Positions 9,618-19,807 are shown, numbered from the stretch's first letter. The stretch is 64,000 nucleotides of DNA from Serratia marcescens (GCF_001902635.1 NZ_MJAO01000009.1:124001-188000), one strand, 5' to 3'. Numbers and translations are program-made. The notes: a model not told the origin generated them from the sequence alone.

Positions 9618-10286
9618 TTAACTCAGCAGGTCGTAAGGGCCGCCTTGCTCCAGCGCCCGCTGGTAAGCGGGCCGGGCGTGAATGCGCTGCAGGAAGCCGC
9701 GCAATTTCGGGCAATTGTCCAACGCGCCGCGCGCCGCCATCGCCTCCAGCGGGAAGCTCATCTGAATGTCCGCCGCGCTGAACTCGTTGCCGACGAACCA
9801 GCTGCCCTTGTTCAGGTGCTGCTCAAGGTACTCGCAGTGCGGCGCGATCTGCTTATCGAGGTACTCGCGCTGCACGCCCTTGCCGATCGCACCGGCCACC
9901 GGCCGCAGCACCCAGGGGATCGGCGGCTGGCCGAGGCGGCCGAACACCAGCTTCATCACCAACAGCGGCATCAGCGATCCTTCGGCGTAGTGCAACCAGT
10001 AACGATACTGTTGGCGCGCGTGGAAGTCGGTCGGCATGAACATCCCCTGCGCGTCATAGGCTTCTTGCAAATATTCGATGATGGCGCCGGATTCCGCCAG
10101 CGTCAGATCGCCATCGACGATCACTGGCGATTTACCCAGCGGGTGGATCTTTTTCAGCGCCGGCGGCGCCAGCATGGTCTGCGGGTCGCGCTCGTAGCGT
10201 TGCACCTGGTAGGGCACGCCCAGCTCCTCCAGAAACCACAGAATGCGCTGCGAACGCGAGTTATTGAGATGATGAACAATGACCAT
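9618..10286 (-). CDS. Glutathione S-transferase family protein
   Basis: 222 residues with the thioredoxin-fold N-terminal domain (MVIVHHLNNSRSQRILWFLE; the cis-Pro motif GKSPVIVDGDLTLAESGAI supplies the ESGAI glutathione site) and an all-helical C-terminal domain from about residue 85. The catalytic position near the N-terminus is probably Ser in NNSRSQR. It is likely a cytosolic glutathione transferase or peroxidase acting on electrophiles. It is followed by the VOC gene on the same strand, so the two may be co-transcribed. Confidence 0.85.
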   Translation of the reverse strand: MVIVHHLNNSRSQRILWFLEELGVPYQVQRYERDPQTMLAPPALKKIHPLGKSPVIVDGDLTLAESGAIIEYLQEAYDAQGMFMPTDFHARQQYRYWLHYAEGSLMPLLVMKLVFGRLGQPPIPWVLRPVAGAIGKGVQREYLDKQIAPHCEYLEQHLNKGSWFVGNEFSAADIQMSFPLEAMAARGALDNCPKLRGFLQRIHARPAYQRALEQGGPYDLLS

Positions 10287-10566
10287 GGCGAAACTCCTAT
10301 CCGTTGCCGCCCCGGTGTTGAAACACCGGCGACACCGGCACCCAGTTATCGGTAAACGCGTTTAGCGTCATTACGCTTCTCTTGTTAAGGATAGTCTGTA
10401 AAAAGTAGCGGCGATGTTTGCTGCGCGACAGCGATCAGAAAACAGTCAATTTATTTGACAAAAATACTCAAAACTCTCCGATTTTTTATTCCAGCCTGGC
10501 GCACTAGTATTTACCACATCGAGAGACAACGGACTCTTATTCAATAAATACTCTGAGGAACACATC

Positions 10567-10827
10567 ATGAAAAACATCAAAATTTTTGCTACCGCTGCAC
10601 TGCTGGCTACCGCTTCTTTCGCTACCTTCGCCGCTGACCTGCCTTCCAGCCAGCCAACCGCAGACGCACAGAAAATCGGCGTAGTCTCCGTTAGCGGCGC
10701 CACCAACCTGAGCGCGCTGGAAAGCGAACTGGCCAGCAAAGCCGCCGCATCGGGCGCCAGCTCATACCGCATCGTCGCCGCCGGCGGTCAGAACAAACTG
10801 TACGGTACCGCAGAAATTTTCAACTGA
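10567..10827 (+). CDS. Periplasmic DUF1471 (YhcN/BhsA-like) protein
   Basis: 86 residues with a clear signal peptide (MKNIKIFATAALLATASFATFA, cleavage after FA) and a compact DUF1471 domain: KIGVVSVSGATNLSALESEL, then SSYRIVAAGGQNKLYGTAEIF. Members such as YhcN, BhsA and McbA are small periplasmic or outer-membrane stress and biofilm proteins induced by acid, peroxide or metals. It has a GAGGAACACATC leader and its own terminator at 10857, so it is a monocistronic unit. The exact paralogue cannot be named. Confidence 0.8.
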   Translation: MKNIKIFATAALLATASFATFAADLPSSQPTADAQKIGVVSVSGATNLSALESELASKAAASGASSYRIVAAGGQNKLYGTAEIFN

Positions 10828-10856
10828 TCGTCGAACAGCCAATCGACGGAAGAAAG

Positions 10857-10876
10857 AAGTCCCGCAAGGGGCTTTT
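10857..10876 (+). terminator. Terminator of the DUF1471 gene
   Basis: AAGTCCC-gcaa-GGGGCTT hairpin followed by TT, about 30 bases after the stop codon. Confidence 0.65.
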
Positions 10877-10975
10877 CTCGTTGTTGGCGGCTACCGCTCT
10901 TTGTGCACTGTGACCATGAGGTATTTCACCGATACTGAAGACAACCGCTGACCTTCATCCATTCGGAGAAATAAC

Positions 10976-11725
10976 ATGACCACAGCACTCCCTCTGCAAG
11001 GCAAAGTCGCGTTCGTTCAGGGCGGCTCTCGCGGCATCGGTGCCGCCATCGTTAAACGATTAGCGAGCGACGGCGCCGCCGTCGCCTTTACCTACGCCGC
11101 CTCGGCCGATCGCGCCGAAGCGGTGGCGAGCGCCATTACCGCCGCCGGCGGCAACGCCCTCGCCATCAAGGCCGACAGCGCCGATGCGGCGGCACTGCAA
11201 CAGGCGGTGCGTCAGGCCGTGAGCCGCTTCGGCAACCTGGATATTCTGGTGAACAACGCCGGGGTATTTACCCTGGGCAGCACCGAGGAACTGGCGTTGG
11301 AAGACCTGGATCGCATGCTGGCGGTCAACGTGCGCAGCGTGTTCGTCGCCAGCCAGGAAGCGGCGCGCCACATGAATGACGGCGGCCGTATCATCCACAT
11401 CGGCAGCACCAATGCCGATCGCGTACCGTTCGGCGGCGCGGCGGTGTACTCGATGAGCAAGTCGGCGCTGGTCGGGTTGACCAAAGGCATGGCGCGCGAT
11501 CTCGGCCCACGCGGCATCACCGTCAATAACGTACAGCCCGGCCCGGTCGACACCGAAATGAACCCGGACGCCGGTGAATTCGCCGATCAGCTCAAGCAGC
11601 TGATGGCGATCGGCCGCTACGGCAAAGATGAAGAGATTGCCGGCTTCGTCGCCTACCTGGCCGGCCCGCAGGCAGGTTACATCACCGGCGCCAGCCTGAG
11701 CATCGACGGCGGCTTCTCGGCGTAA
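10976..11725 (+). CDS. SDR family oxidoreductase (BdcA/FabG-like)
   Basis: 249 residues of a classical short-chain dehydrogenase: cofactor motif GGSRGIGAAI at about residue 16, NNAG at about 90, catalytic Ser in HIGSTN near 142, YSMSK (Tyr-Lys) near 155, and PGPVDTEMNP. The PGPVDT and SIDGGFSA ends resemble BdcA and other NADPH-dependent members. It reduces or oxidises a carbonyl/alcohol substrate that is not identifiable here. It has its own terminator and no same-strand partner. Confidence 0.85.
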   Translation: MTTALPLQGKVAFVQGGSRGIGAAIVKRLASDGAAVAFTYAASADRAEAVASAITAAGGNALAIKADSADAAALQQAVRQAVSRFGNLDILVNNAGVFTLGSTEELALEDLDRMLAVNVRSVFVASQEAARHMNDGGRIIHIGSTNADRVPFGGAAVYSMSKSALVGLTKGMARDLGPRGITVNNVQPGPVDTEMNPDAGEFADQLKQLMAIGRYGKDEEIAGFVAYLAGPQAGYITGASLSIDGGFSA

Positions 11726-11740
11726 TCACTCCTGAAATGC

Positions 11741-11765
11741 AAAAAGCCCCTTTCGGGGCTTTTTA
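11741..11765 (+). terminator. Rho-independent terminator of the SDR gene
   Basis: AAAAAGCCCC-tttc-GGGGCTTTTT, a strong intrinsic terminator 15 bases after the stop. Confidence 0.9.
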
Positions 11766-11917
11766 TAGAAATAACAGGATTAAATGAGGAGGTATTATTC
11801 GGCTTAATCACATTAACGCCACTCTCGATACCTTTTTTGAATCGACAACGCTGAAATTCTCTTGTCATTACAGCCAATGCCAGACTTCCTCAATTCCCCA
11901 TGTTACGTCAGCGCCTC

Positions 11918-13132
11918 TCATGACGTTTCACCCGCCGGCTCATCCACGTGTTCAGCTTTAACAGGAATCATCGCAATCAGCAGCAACGAGAGTGCAATGG
12001 CGATACCGGCAAACATCAACAGCGCTGGAATGCTGTACACCGACACCAACCATGCCCCCGCCAATGCGCCGCAGCCGATAGCGCCATTAAAGAAAGAGAC
12101 ATAAATCGCCGAAGCGGGAAACGCATTCTCACCGGCAAGGCGCAGCACCCAGGTTTGGAAACCGACGAAGATACCGGAAACCGCCAGACCCCAGACAATC
12201 ACCAACGTCAGGATTTCAGCGCCTGTCAGGTCGCCCCCCATCTGGCCCAGGGTAAGCAGCGTTGCGGCGATCAGCACAACAGACAACACCACCATCGGTT
12301 TCAACCATTTGTCGATAAACATGCCGGTGACAAAGTTGCCCGCCAGACCGGCGATACCAAAGACGAACAGCATCACCGGGATCATGCCGGAAGTGACGGC
12401 CCCGACGCTGTGCAACCAGGGTTCAATAAAGGTGAATGCGGCGAAATGCGCCGTGATAGCCAGCAGTGTCGCGCCGTAAATGCGCCACAGTGCGTCCGAA
12501 CGCAGTACGCGCGCCAGTGCCTCGAAGCCCAGAGCGCTGCTGGCTTTCACCTTCGGCACCGCCAACGCAATTCCCGCCAGCGCAATCGCACTCAGCAGAG
12601 ACATCAGCCAAAAGGCGAGCCGCCAGCCGACGTTCAGCCCGATGTAGTTCGAAAGCGGCACGCCGAACACGCTGGCCGCAGAGACGCCGCCAAACACGAT
12701 GGACGTGGCCAACCCGATAAACCTTGCCGGCACCAGCGATACCGCCGTAGCACCGATCATCGCCCAAAATGCACCGTGCGCCAGAGCGCCGATCACACGG
12801 GCAGCCAGCAGCCAGTGGTAATTTTCGACCATGGCACACAGGCTGTTGGACACCAGGATGATCAACGTCAACGTCAGCAACAGCGGCCTCTTTGGCCAGT
12901 TGCCCAGAAACAGCGAAGACAACAGCGCGCTGATCGCGCCAACCCACGCATACAAAGTGACCGTCAGGCCGATCATCGATTCCGACTGATGCAAACCTTC
13001 GGCCATTGGCGTCAGCAGGCCAATCGGCGCTAATTCGGTGGTAACAATGGTGAACGTGGACAGGGCCAATATCACCAATGCCAGCCAGGTTTTAATACTC
13101 AATGGCTGGCTATCGTTTGATAAGTTTTTCAT
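11918..13132 (-). CDS. MFS exporter, DHA1 family (SotB/AraJ-like)
   Basis: 404 residues with 12 membrane segments and the N-terminal stretch TTELAPIGLLTPMAEGL typical of SotB/YdhP/AraJ sugar or drug exporters. It starts MKNLSNDSQPLSIKTW. It is likely a proton-driven exporter in the inner membrane; the substrate is unknown. A LysR regulator is divergently placed 750 bp upstream, with a HAD-phosphatase remnant between, so the gap that would normally hold a short shared promoter region has been expanded. Confidence 0.82.
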   Translation of the reverse strand: MKNLSNDSQPLSIKTWLALVILALSTFTIVTTELAPIGLLTPMAEGLHQSESMIGLTVTLYAWVGAISALLSSLFLGNWPKRPLLLTLTLIILVSNSLCAMVENYHWLLAARVIGALAHGAFWAMIGATAVSLVPARFIGLATSIVFGGVSAASVFGVPLSNYIGLNVGWRLAFWLMSLLSAIALAGIALAVPKVKASSALGFEALARVLRSDALWRIYGATLLAITAHFAAFTFIEPWLHSVGAVTSGMIPVMLFVFGIAGLAGNFVTGMFIDKWLKPMVVLSVVLIAATLLTLGQMGGDLTGAEILTLVIVWGLAVSGIFVGFQTWVLRLAGENAFPASAIYVSFFNGAIGCGALAGAWLVSVYSIPALLMFAGIAIALSLLLIAMIPVKAEHVDEPAGETS

Positions 13133-13177
13133 CGCATCCTCAATTAATTGGGGAATATTTCATTGATGCAGACGCGC

Positions 13178-13480
13178 CTATTCCGCCAGGTTTGAATGTT
13201 CGCCTATGTAAACGGAATTTCCCGGCGCGATAAACATCGGAATATCTGAAAGGCCGTTGCCATAGGCAAAATCGTTGGCCAAATCGATATGATGGCGTTG
13301 GCTAAATGACAATAACGTCCGCAGCTTAGCTGCCCGATAGTTTGCGGCTCGCCGATCTCCCGCTCAATGCCCCTCTTTCGCGACCAACAACCGTTGGGCA
13401 CGAAGAATGACATCAGCGCCGAGCCTCTTTCGCAAAGATTGTTTTGTCCAACGGTGCACTACAATGGACAGGGAGAGGGG
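13178..13480 (-). pseudogene. Frameshifted remnant of a HAD-family phosphatase
   Basis: Three consecutive minus-strand frames each give part of one HAD-IB-like C-terminal half. Upstream: KQSLRKRLGADVILRAQ. Then, in a second frame: REIGEPQTIGQ. Finally, in a third: AAKLRTLLSFSQRHHIDLAN, continuing DFAYGNGLSDIPMFIAPGN to a stop at 13178. The YGNGLSDIPMF stretch corresponds to motif IV of HAD hydrolases (usually YGDSxxDxPML). At least two frameshifts separate the pieces and the N-terminal DxD half is absent, so it cannot make a working enzyme. It lies between the MFS gene and the LysR gene. Confidence 0.6.
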
Positions 13481-13700
13481 GACATTCTTTCTTCGATAAT
13501 ATTATTCACTTTATGCTCATCATTCTTTTTCCAGTCAGCGCGGCTTAAATAGCCTTATTTCACCGAAATAAAGCCGTCGGCCATTTTAATTGCGGCTGTC
13601 TACATGATCTTTCTGCGGGCAAGGTGTAATAAAGAAAACATAAACCTACACCGGGGCATTCAGAGACCTCACAATAGCAAGCTCATGGCATGAGAGAATT
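13481..13700. other. AT-rich stretch upstream of the LysR gene, no gene seen
   Basis: Lower GC than the flanking genes. Only short frames without family resemblance are present. It continues the degenerate region left by the HAD remnant; nothing else is recognised before the inverted repeat at 13701. Confidence 0.4.
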
Positions 13701-13777
13701 GTTAGTTTTGTAATACAACTTTTGTATCACTAACATTATGGCTATATAACAATCGTTCCGGTAACCTGATACAAAAA
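13701..13777. promoter_or_regulatory. Inverted repeats upstream of LysR gene, probable regulator site
   Basis: A 34-bp element at 13701-13734 begins GTTAGT and ends ACTAAC, and contains the palindrome TTGTAATACAA. The motif TTTTGTATCA (13720) recurs inverted as TGATACAAAA at 13768. Clustered, spaced dyads of this kind are typical of LysR-type autoregulatory regions. Binding by the regulator at 13880 is inferred. Confidence 0.4.
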
Positions 13778-13879
13778 ATGGAATACCGCGATCCCCGACA
13801 CGTTGAGTGTTGATTTTGTTTGCTATCGCCCACATTTTTCACCCGCCAGCGAAAGGCCAAATAACGCCGGAGCCCGTCA

Positions 13880-14794
13880 TTGACGATTTTCAACGAAAAA
13901 TTACCCACCATTAAGCAATTGCAGTGCTTTATCGCCGTCGCGCACGAGCTGAACTTTCGCCGGGCAGCCGAGAGAATGAGGATGACGCAACCGCCGCTGA
14001 CCCGGCAGATTCAGTGCCTTGAAGACGTGATTGGCTGCCCGCTCTTTACGCGCGACACTCATCAGGTGCATTTAACTGAAGCGGGGATCAAACTGGAAGA
14101 GCAGGCTAAACAACTCATTAACCAGCTTTCTCATTTGGTTCAGCGGCTCAATGTCGAAAGCGGTACGCTGAAAATCGGCGTCACGCGCACGCTGGATTTC
14201 AGCCTGATACCGACCATCAACGCCCGCTTGGAAAAGCTCATCGATACCGATAAAATCTCTGCTCACCAACAGACATCGAAGCAGCTGCTACAGATCCTGG
14301 CACGCGGGAATCTTGATATCGCGCTGGTCGGTGAGAAAGTACCCAACGGCGAAGAAGACTTTGAGTTTTGTTGGTTGTATCGAGAACCGCTCATGTTAGC
14401 GCTGCCTTCATCGCATCCCGCCAGCATTAAAGACACCGTGTCGTTGCATGACGTTGTCGACCTGCCGCTTTACTGGTTCTCCCGCAGCGCAAACCCGGGT
14501 TTTTATGACAAATGCGAAGATGTCCTGCAATCGCTGCCCTTTGTCCTGAAGCGCAAAGCGGAACCCGACGATTCTCTGATCATGTTGGCCAGCATCGCCC
14601 GGGGAAAAGGCATGGCGCTGATGCCGCAATCGATGTGCGTCTCCACCCGGGCGGGTTTGTGCTATCGCCATCTGGATGCACAAATGAATGAAAGATTGAA
14701 CATCGACGTCTATCTGGTGATGCGAAAAAACGAAAAACGGGCCAACGTATTGAATGCCGCCCGGCAATTGTTGGCTTCATCGCCAGAACTCTGA
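13880..14794 (+). CDS. LysR-type transcriptional regulator
   Basis: 304 residues. The HTH reads LPTIKQLQCFIAVAHELNFR then RAAERMRMTQPPLTRQIQCL, and the C-terminal effector domain follows. The start is taken as TTG at 13880, which has GGAG seven bases upstream; no ATG lies near the conserved N-terminus. It is divergent from the SotB-like MFS gene at 11918, so it may control that exporter. It ends at a bidirectional terminator shared with ssb. It differs clearly from the CidR-like regulator at 4657. Confidence 0.85.
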   Translation: MTIFNEKLPTIKQLQCFIAVAHELNFRRAAERMRMTQPPLTRQIQCLEDVIGCPLFTRDTHQVHLTEAGIKLEEQAKQLINQLSHLVQRLNVESGTLKIGVTRTLDFSLIPTINARLEKLIDTDKISAHQQTSKQLLQILARGNLDIALVGEKVPNGEEDFEFCWLYREPLMLALPSSHPASIKDTVSLHDVVDLPLYWFSRSANPGFYDKCEDVLQSLPFVLKRKAEPDDSLIMLASIARGKGMALMPQSMCVSTRAGLCYRHLDAQMNERLNIDVYLVMRKNEKRANVLNAARQLLASSPEL

Positions 14795-14806
14795 TGCTGC
14801 AAAAAC

Positions 14807-14833
14807 AAAAAGCCCCTTTCGGGGCTTTTTTTG
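14807..14833. terminator. Bidirectional terminator between LysR gene and ssb
   Basis: AAAAAGCCCC-tttc-GGGGC followed by a run of seven T on the plus strand and five T on the minus strand; it serves both convergent genes. Confidence 0.9.
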
Positions 14834-14855
14834 TTTGGCTGCAAACAACCGGATA

Positions 14856-15386
14856 TCAGAACGGGATGTCGTCGTCGAAATCCATTGGCGGTTCGTTGCT
14901 GGTCGCCGGTGCGCTGTTCTGCGCCGGGCGAGACTGCTGCTGGCCGCCGCTGAACTGGTTGCCGCCCTGTGGCTGCTGAGGCTGGCCCCAACCGCCCTGG
15001 CCGCCGGCAGATTGACCGGCCGGTGCGCCGCCGCCCTGACGGCCGCCCAGCATCTGCATGGTGCCGCCGACGTTAACCACGACCTCGGTGGTGTAGCGCT
15101 CTTGGCCGCTCTGATCCTGCCATTTACGGGTTTGCAGGGAGCCTTCGATGTAGACCTGAGAACCTTTGCGCAGGTATTCGCCCGCTACTTCAGCCAGTTT
15201 GCCGAACAGCACGACGCGGTGCCACTCGGTCTTTTCTTTCTGTTCGCCGGTCGCCTTGTCACGCCAGCTTTCGGAGGTCGCCAGGGTAATGTTGGCCACT
15301 GCGCCGCCGTTCGGCATGTAACGGACTTCTGGATCCTGACCCAGATTCCCGACCAGAATTACTTTGTTTACGCCTCTGCTGGCCAT
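14856..15386 (-). CDS. ssb: Single-stranded DNA-binding protein
   Basis: 176 residues: OB-fold domain 1-112 beginning [20 protein letters not shown], a Gly/Gln/Pro-rich linker ([16 protein letters not shown]), and the acidic tip DFDDDIPF that binds replication and repair partners. It coats ssDNA as a tetramer at forks and repair sites. It is divergent from uvrA with one LexA box in between, the same layout as in E. coli. Confidence 0.97.
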   Translation of the reverse strand: MASRGVNKVILVGNLGQDPEVRYMPNGGAVANITLATSESWRDKATGEQKEKTEWHRVVLFGKLAEVAGEYLRKGSQVYIEGSLQTRKWQDQSGQERYTTEVVVNVGGTMQMLGGRQGGGAPAGQSAGGQGGWGQPQQPQGGNQFSGGQQQSRPAQNSAPATSNEPPMDFDDDIPF

Positions 15387-15523
15387 GAGCCTTCTCCCGA
15401 TGATTGATTTCTACACAGTATAAACGCGTCAGTTTACCACGCTGAGTACGAAACCACACCCGTGTTGATAAGTGCGAATTGCATTCCAGAATTGTCTTTT
15501 CTATCGACCTTGTTGCATTCGCA

Positions 15524-15543
15524 TACTGGATATTCATTCAGGT
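15524..15543. promoter_or_regulatory. LexA (SOS) box between ssb and uvrA
   Basis: TACTGGATATTCATTCAGGT has the CTG-N10-CAG core and differs from the E. coli uvrA box at one base as I remember it. It should repress uvrA, and possibly ssb, until DNA damage. Confidence 0.88.
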
Positions 15544-15662
15544 TTTTTTGTGTCATAATTATGCGTTTCGACCAGGCTGTGCCGGTTTTTTGCGAGATCC
15601 ATCACAAAATCCCCCGCAAAAATCGCGACATGCGCGGTGTATCATCAAGACGGGAAGTGTAA

Positions 15663-18491
15663 ATGGACAATATCGAAGTTCGTGGTGCTCGAACCCATAA
15701 TCTGAAAAACATCAACCTGATCATCCCGCGTGACAAACTGATCGTCGTCACCGGCCTGTCCGGCTCCGGTAAGTCCTCGCTGGCTTTCGATACGCTGTAT
15801 GCCGAAGGGCAGCGGCGCTACGTCGAATCGCTCTCCGCCTATGCGCGCCAGTTCTTGTCGCTGATGGAAAAACCGGACGTCGATCATATCGAAGGCCTGT
15901 CGCCGGCCATCTCCATCGAACAGAAATCCACCTCGCACAACCCGCGATCCACGGTCGGCACCATCACCGAGATCCACGACTACCTGCGCCTGCTGTTCGC
16001 CCGCGTCGGCGAACCGCGCTGCCCGGATCACCATGTGCCGCTGGCGGCGCAAACCGTCAGCCAGATGGTCGACAACGTGCTGAGCCAACCGCAAGGCAAA
16101 CGCCTGATGCTGCTGGCGCCGGTGGTGAAAGACCGCAAGGGCGAGCACACCAAAACGCTGGAAAACCTGGCCACCCAGGGCTATATCCGCGCGCGCATCG
16201 ACGGCGAAGTGTGCGATCTGTCCGATCCGCCGAAGCTGGAGCTGCAAAAGAAACACACCATCGAAGTGGTGGTCGATCGCTTCAAGGTGCGCGACGACAT
16301 GGCGCAACGCCTGGCGGAATCGTTCGAAACCGCGCTGGAGCTGTCCGGCGGCACCGCGGTGGTGGCGGACATGGACGACGAGAAAGCGGACGAGCTGCTG
16401 TTCTCCGCCAACTTCGCCTGCCCGATCTGCGGCTACAGCATGCGCGAACTGGAACCGCGCCTGTTTTCCTTCAACAACCCGGCCGGCGCCTGCCCGACCT
16501 GCGACGGCCTGGGCGTGCAGCAGTTCTTCGATCCGGATCGCGTGGTGCAAAACCCCGAGCTGTCGCTGGCCGGCGGCGCGATCCGCGGCTGGGATCGCCG
16601 CAACTTCTACTACTTCCAAATGCTGCGCTCGCTGGCGGAGCACTATGAGTTCGACGTGGAGGCGCCGTTCAATACCCTGAGCGCCAACGTGCAGAAGGCG
16701 GTGCTGAGCGGTTCCGGCAAAGAATCGATCGAATTCAAATACATCAACGATCGCGGTGACACCACCGTGCGCCGCCATCCGTTCGAAGGCGTGCTGCACA
16801 ATATGGAGCGCCGCTACAAAGAGACCGAATCCAGCGCGGTGCGCGAAGAGCTGGCGAAGTTCATCAGCAACCGCCCTTGCGCCTCGTGCCACGGCACCCG
16901 CCTGCGCGAAGAAGCGCGCAACGTGTTCGTCGAAGACACCACGCTGCCGGAGATCTCCGATCTGAGCATCGGCCATGCGATGACCTTCTTCCAGAACATG
17001 AAGCTCAGCGGCCAGCGCGCCAAGATCGCCGAGAAAGTGCTGAAAGAGATCGGCGATCGCCTGAAATTCCTGGTGAACGTCGGCCTGAACTACCTGTCGC
17101 TGTCCCGCTCGGCGGAGACGCTCTCCGGTGGCGAAGCGCAGCGCATCCGTCTGGCCAGCCAGATCGGTGCCGGCCTGGTGGGCGTGATGTACGTGCTGGA
17201 TGAGCCGTCGATCGGCCTGCACCAGCGCGATAACGAGCGCCTGCTGGAAACGCTGATCCACTTGCGCAACCTCGGCAACACGGTGATCGTGGTGGAGCAT
17301 GACGAAGACGCTATCCGCGCCGCCGACCACGTGATCGATATCGGCCCCGGCGCCGGCGTGCACGGCGGCCAGGTGGTGGCGGAAGGTACCGTCGACGACA
17401 TCATGGCGCAACCGGAGTCATTGACCGGCCAGTTCCTCAGCGGCAAGCGCGAGATCGCCATTCCGGCGCAACGCGTGCAGGCCGATCCGACCAAGGTGCT
17501 GAAGCTGAGCGGCGCGCGCGGCAACAACCTGAAGGACGTGACGCTGGCGCTGCCGGTCGGTCTGTTTACCTGCATCACCGGCGTTTCCGGCTCCGGCAAA
17601 TCGACGCTGATCAACGATACGCTGTTCCCGATCGCCCAGCGCCAGCTCAACGGTGCCACCATCGCCGAACCGGCGCCGTTCCGCGAAGTGACCGGCCTGG
17701 AACATTTCGACAAGGTGATCGACATCGATCAGAGCCCGATCGGCCGTACGCCGCGCTCCAACCCGGCCACCTACACCGGTATCTTCACCCCGGTGCGCGA
17801 GCTGTTCGCCGGCGTGCCGGAGTCGCGCAGCCGCGGTTATACACCGGGCCGCTTCAGCTTCAACGTCAAGGGCGGGCGCTGCGAAGCCTGCCAGGGCGAC
17901 GGGGTGATCAAGGTCGAGATGCACTTCCTGCCGGACATCTACGTGCCGTGCGACCAGTGCAAGGGCAAGCGCTATAACCGCGAAACGCTGGAAGTGAAGT
18001 ACAAAGGCAAGAGCATCCACGAAGTGCTGGAGATGACCATCGAAGAAGCACGCGAGTTCTTCGACGCGGTGCCGGCGCTGGCGCGCAAGCTGCAAACCCT
18101 GATGGACGTCGGCCTGTCCTACATCCGCCTCGGCCAGTCGGCCACGACGCTCTCCGGCGGTGAGGCGCAGCGCGTCAAACTGGCGCGCGAGCTGTCGAAG
18201 CGCGGTACCGGCCAGACGCTGTATATCCTCGACGAACCGACCACCGGCCTGCACTTCGCCGATATTCAACAGCTGTTGGCCGTGCTGCATCAGCTGCGCG
18301 ATCAGGGCAACACCATCGTGGTCATCGAGCATAACCTGGACGTGATCAAGACCGCCGACTGGATCGTCGATCTGGGGCCGGAAGGCGGCAGCGGCGGCGG
18401 CGAGATCCTGGTCGCCGGCACGCCGGAAACGGTCGCCGGTTGTGAGAAGTCACACACCGCGCGCTTCCTGAAACCGCTGCTGGACAAGTAA
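15663..18491 (+). CDS. uvrA: Excinuclease ABC subunit A
   Basis: 942 residues, close to E. coli UvrA (940). Two ABC modules: Walker [10 protein letters not shown] near residue 31 and GVSGSGKST near 640, each with an LSGGEAQR signature. Zinc-binding clusters CPIC...CPTC and CEAC...CDQC interrupt them. It damages-scans DNA with UvrB in nucleotide excision repair. The ATG at 15663 follows a GGGAAGTGTAA leader and [17 protein letters not shown] is the family's usual start. SOS-controlled through the box at 15524. Confidence 0.97.
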   Translation: MDNIEVRGARTHNLKNINLIIPRDKLIVVTGLSGSGKSSLAFDTLYAEGQRRYVESLSAYARQFLSLMEKPDVDHIEGLSPAISIEQKSTSHNPRSTVGTITEIHDYLRLLFARVGEPRCPDHHVPLAAQTVSQMVDNVLSQPQGKRLMLLAPVVKDRKGEHTKTLENLATQGYIRARIDGEVCDLSDPPKLELQKKHTIEVVVDRFKVRDDMAQRLAESFETALELSGGTAVVADMDDEKADELLFSANFACPICGYSMRELEPRLFSFNNPAGACPTCDGLGVQQFFDPDRVVQNPELSLAGGAIRGWDRRNFYYFQMLRSLAEHYEFDVEAPFNTLSANVQKAVLSGSGKESIEFKYINDRGDTTVRRHPFEGVLHNMERRYKETESSAVREELAKFISNRPCASCHGTRLREEARNVFVEDTTLPEISDLSIGHAMTFFQNMKLSGQRAKIAEKVLKEIGDRLKFLVNVGLNYLSLSRSAETLSGGEAQRIRLASQIGAGLVGVMYVLDEPSIGLHQRDNERLLETLIHLRNLGNTVIVVEHDEDAIRAADHVIDIGPGAGVHGGQVVAEGTVDDIMAQPESLTGQFLSGKREIAIPAQRVQADPTKVLKLSGARGNNLKDVTLALPVGLFTCITGVSGSGKSTLINDTLFPIAQRQLNGATIAEPAPFREVTGLEHFDKVIDIDQSPIGRTPRSNPATYTGIFTPVRELFAGVPESRSRGYTPGRFSFNVKGGRCEACQGDGVIKVEMHFLPDIYVPCDQCKGKRYNRETLEVKYKGKSIHEVLEMTIEEAREFFDAVPALARKLQTLMDVGLSYIRLGQSATTLSGGEAQRVKLARELSKRGTGQTLYILDEPTTGLHFADIQQLLAVLHQLRDQGNTIVVIEHNLDVIKTADWIVDLGPEGGSGGGEILVAGTPETVAGCEKSHTARFLKPLLDK

Positions 18492-18720
18492 TGCCACCCG
18501 CGTGCGGGCCGTCGCTCAGGCGGCCCGCACGCTGACCCGTTTCGCTGCAATCAAACAGAAACAGGCAAGATTTCGACATTTTCAGGCATTTCCCTCCGCG
18601 CTCACCGCTTTTATCATCAATGTTCCCTCGGCGGCCACCCAGTCTGATTCAGGCCGCGTCTCACCGGCATTCCGCTGCCGGCCAAGCGTTGTCCCCCATA
18701 CATTGATAACTGGAGCGACC

Positions 18721-19773
18721 ATGAACATTACCCATGCCTATGCCGCGCATGACGCGAAGTCTGCGCTGGTGCCTTTCGATTACCCACCGCGCGCCCTGCG
18801 CGACCACGATGTGCAAATCCAGGTGCTGTTCTGTGGCGTGTGCCATTCGGATCTGCACCAGGCGCGCAACGAATGGAGCAATACGATGTATCCGGTGGTG
18901 CCGGGCCACGAAATCGTCGGTCGCGTCAGCGCCGTCGGCGGCCACGTCTCGCGCTACCGGGTTGGCGACCTGGTCGGCGTCGGCTGCATGGTGGATTCCT
19001 GCCGCCATTGCCCGAGCTGCGAAGAGGGGCTGGAGCAGTACTGCGAGAACGGCTTTACCGGCACCTATAACGGCCAGGATCGCCAGACCGGCGCCGTGAC
19101 CTACGGCGGCTACTCCACCGATCTGGTGGTGGATCAGGACTTCGTGCTGCGAGTGCCGGAAAATCTCGATCCGGCCGGGGTCGCGCCGCTGCTGTGCGCC
19201 GGTATCACCACCTACTCGCCGCTGCGCCAGTGGGGCGCGGGCCCGGGCAAAAAGGTCGGCATCGTCGGCCTCGGCGGGCTGGGGCACATGGGCGTCAAAC
19301 TGGCGCGGGCGATGGGTGCACACGTAGTGCTGTTCACCACTTCACCGTCGAAAATCGAAGACGCCAAGCGCCTCGGCGCGCATGAAGTGGTGATTTCGCG
19401 CAACCCGGAGGAGATGGCGCAGCACGCCAACAGCTTTGACTTCATCCTCAACACGGTGGCGGCTCAACACGATCTGAACCCGTTCCTCAACCTGCTGCGC
19501 CGCGACGGCACCCTGACGCTGGTCGGCGCGCCGGAGCACGATCACCCGTCACCGCAGGTATTCAATCTGATCATGAAGCGCCGCCGCATCGCCGGTTCGC
19601 TGATCGGCGGCATTGAGGAAACCCAGGAGATGCTGGATTTCTGCGGCCAACACGGCATCACCTCGGATATCGAACTGATCCCGATGCAGCAGATTAATGA
19701 AGCCTATGAACGCATGCTGAAAAGCGACGTGAAGTACCGCTTCGTGGTGGATATCGACTCGCTGCGTGTCTGA
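18721..19773 (+). CDS. Zinc-dependent alcohol dehydrogenase, YahK/CAD type
   Basis: 350 residues. Catalytic zinc ligands are in CGVCHSDLH and GHEIVG; the structural zinc cluster is CMVDSCRHCPSC...YC; the NADP-binding motif is GLGGLGHMG. Overall it resembles E. coli YahK, a broad NADPH aldehyde reductase. The frame is open further upstream, but the ATG at 18721 (GGAGCGACC leader) gives the family's N-terminus. It lies between uvrA and maa, a place with no counterpart in E. coli, and ends in its own terminator. Confidence 0.9.
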   Translation: MNITHAYAAHDAKSALVPFDYPPRALRDHDVQIQVLFCGVCHSDLHQARNEWSNTMYPVVPGHEIVGRVSAVGGHVSRYRVGDLVGVGCMVDSCRHCPSCEEGLEQYCENGFTGTYNGQDRQTGAVTYGGYSTDLVVDQDFVLRVPENLDPAGVAPLLCAGITTYSPLRQWGAGPGKKVGIVGLGGLGHMGVKLARAMGAHVVLFTTSPSKIEDAKRLGAHEVVISRNPEEMAQHANSFDFILNTVAAQHDLNPFLNLLRRDGTLTLVGAPEHDHPSPQVFNLIMKRRRIAGSLIGGIEETQEMLDFCGQHGITSDIELIPMQQINEAYERMLKSDVKYRFVVDIDSLRV

Positions 19774-19779
19774 TGACAG

Positions 19780-19807
19780 CGGGCGCCCGGCGGCGCCCGT
19801 TTTTTTA
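19780..19807 (+). terminator. Rho-independent terminator of the alcohol dehydrogenase gene
   Basis: CGGGCGCC-cggc-GGCGCCCG followed by eight T; the convergent maa gene ends at 19805. Confidence 0.9.

Noticed and set aside
14982-15090. Low-complexity Gly/Gln stretch as a repeat element
   Set aside because: It is the normal disordered linker of SSB.
15645-17411. A 588-codon frame antisense to uvrA
   Set aside because: Composition is artefactual (His/Arg/Ala rich) and uvrA occupies the whole stretch with invariant motifs.
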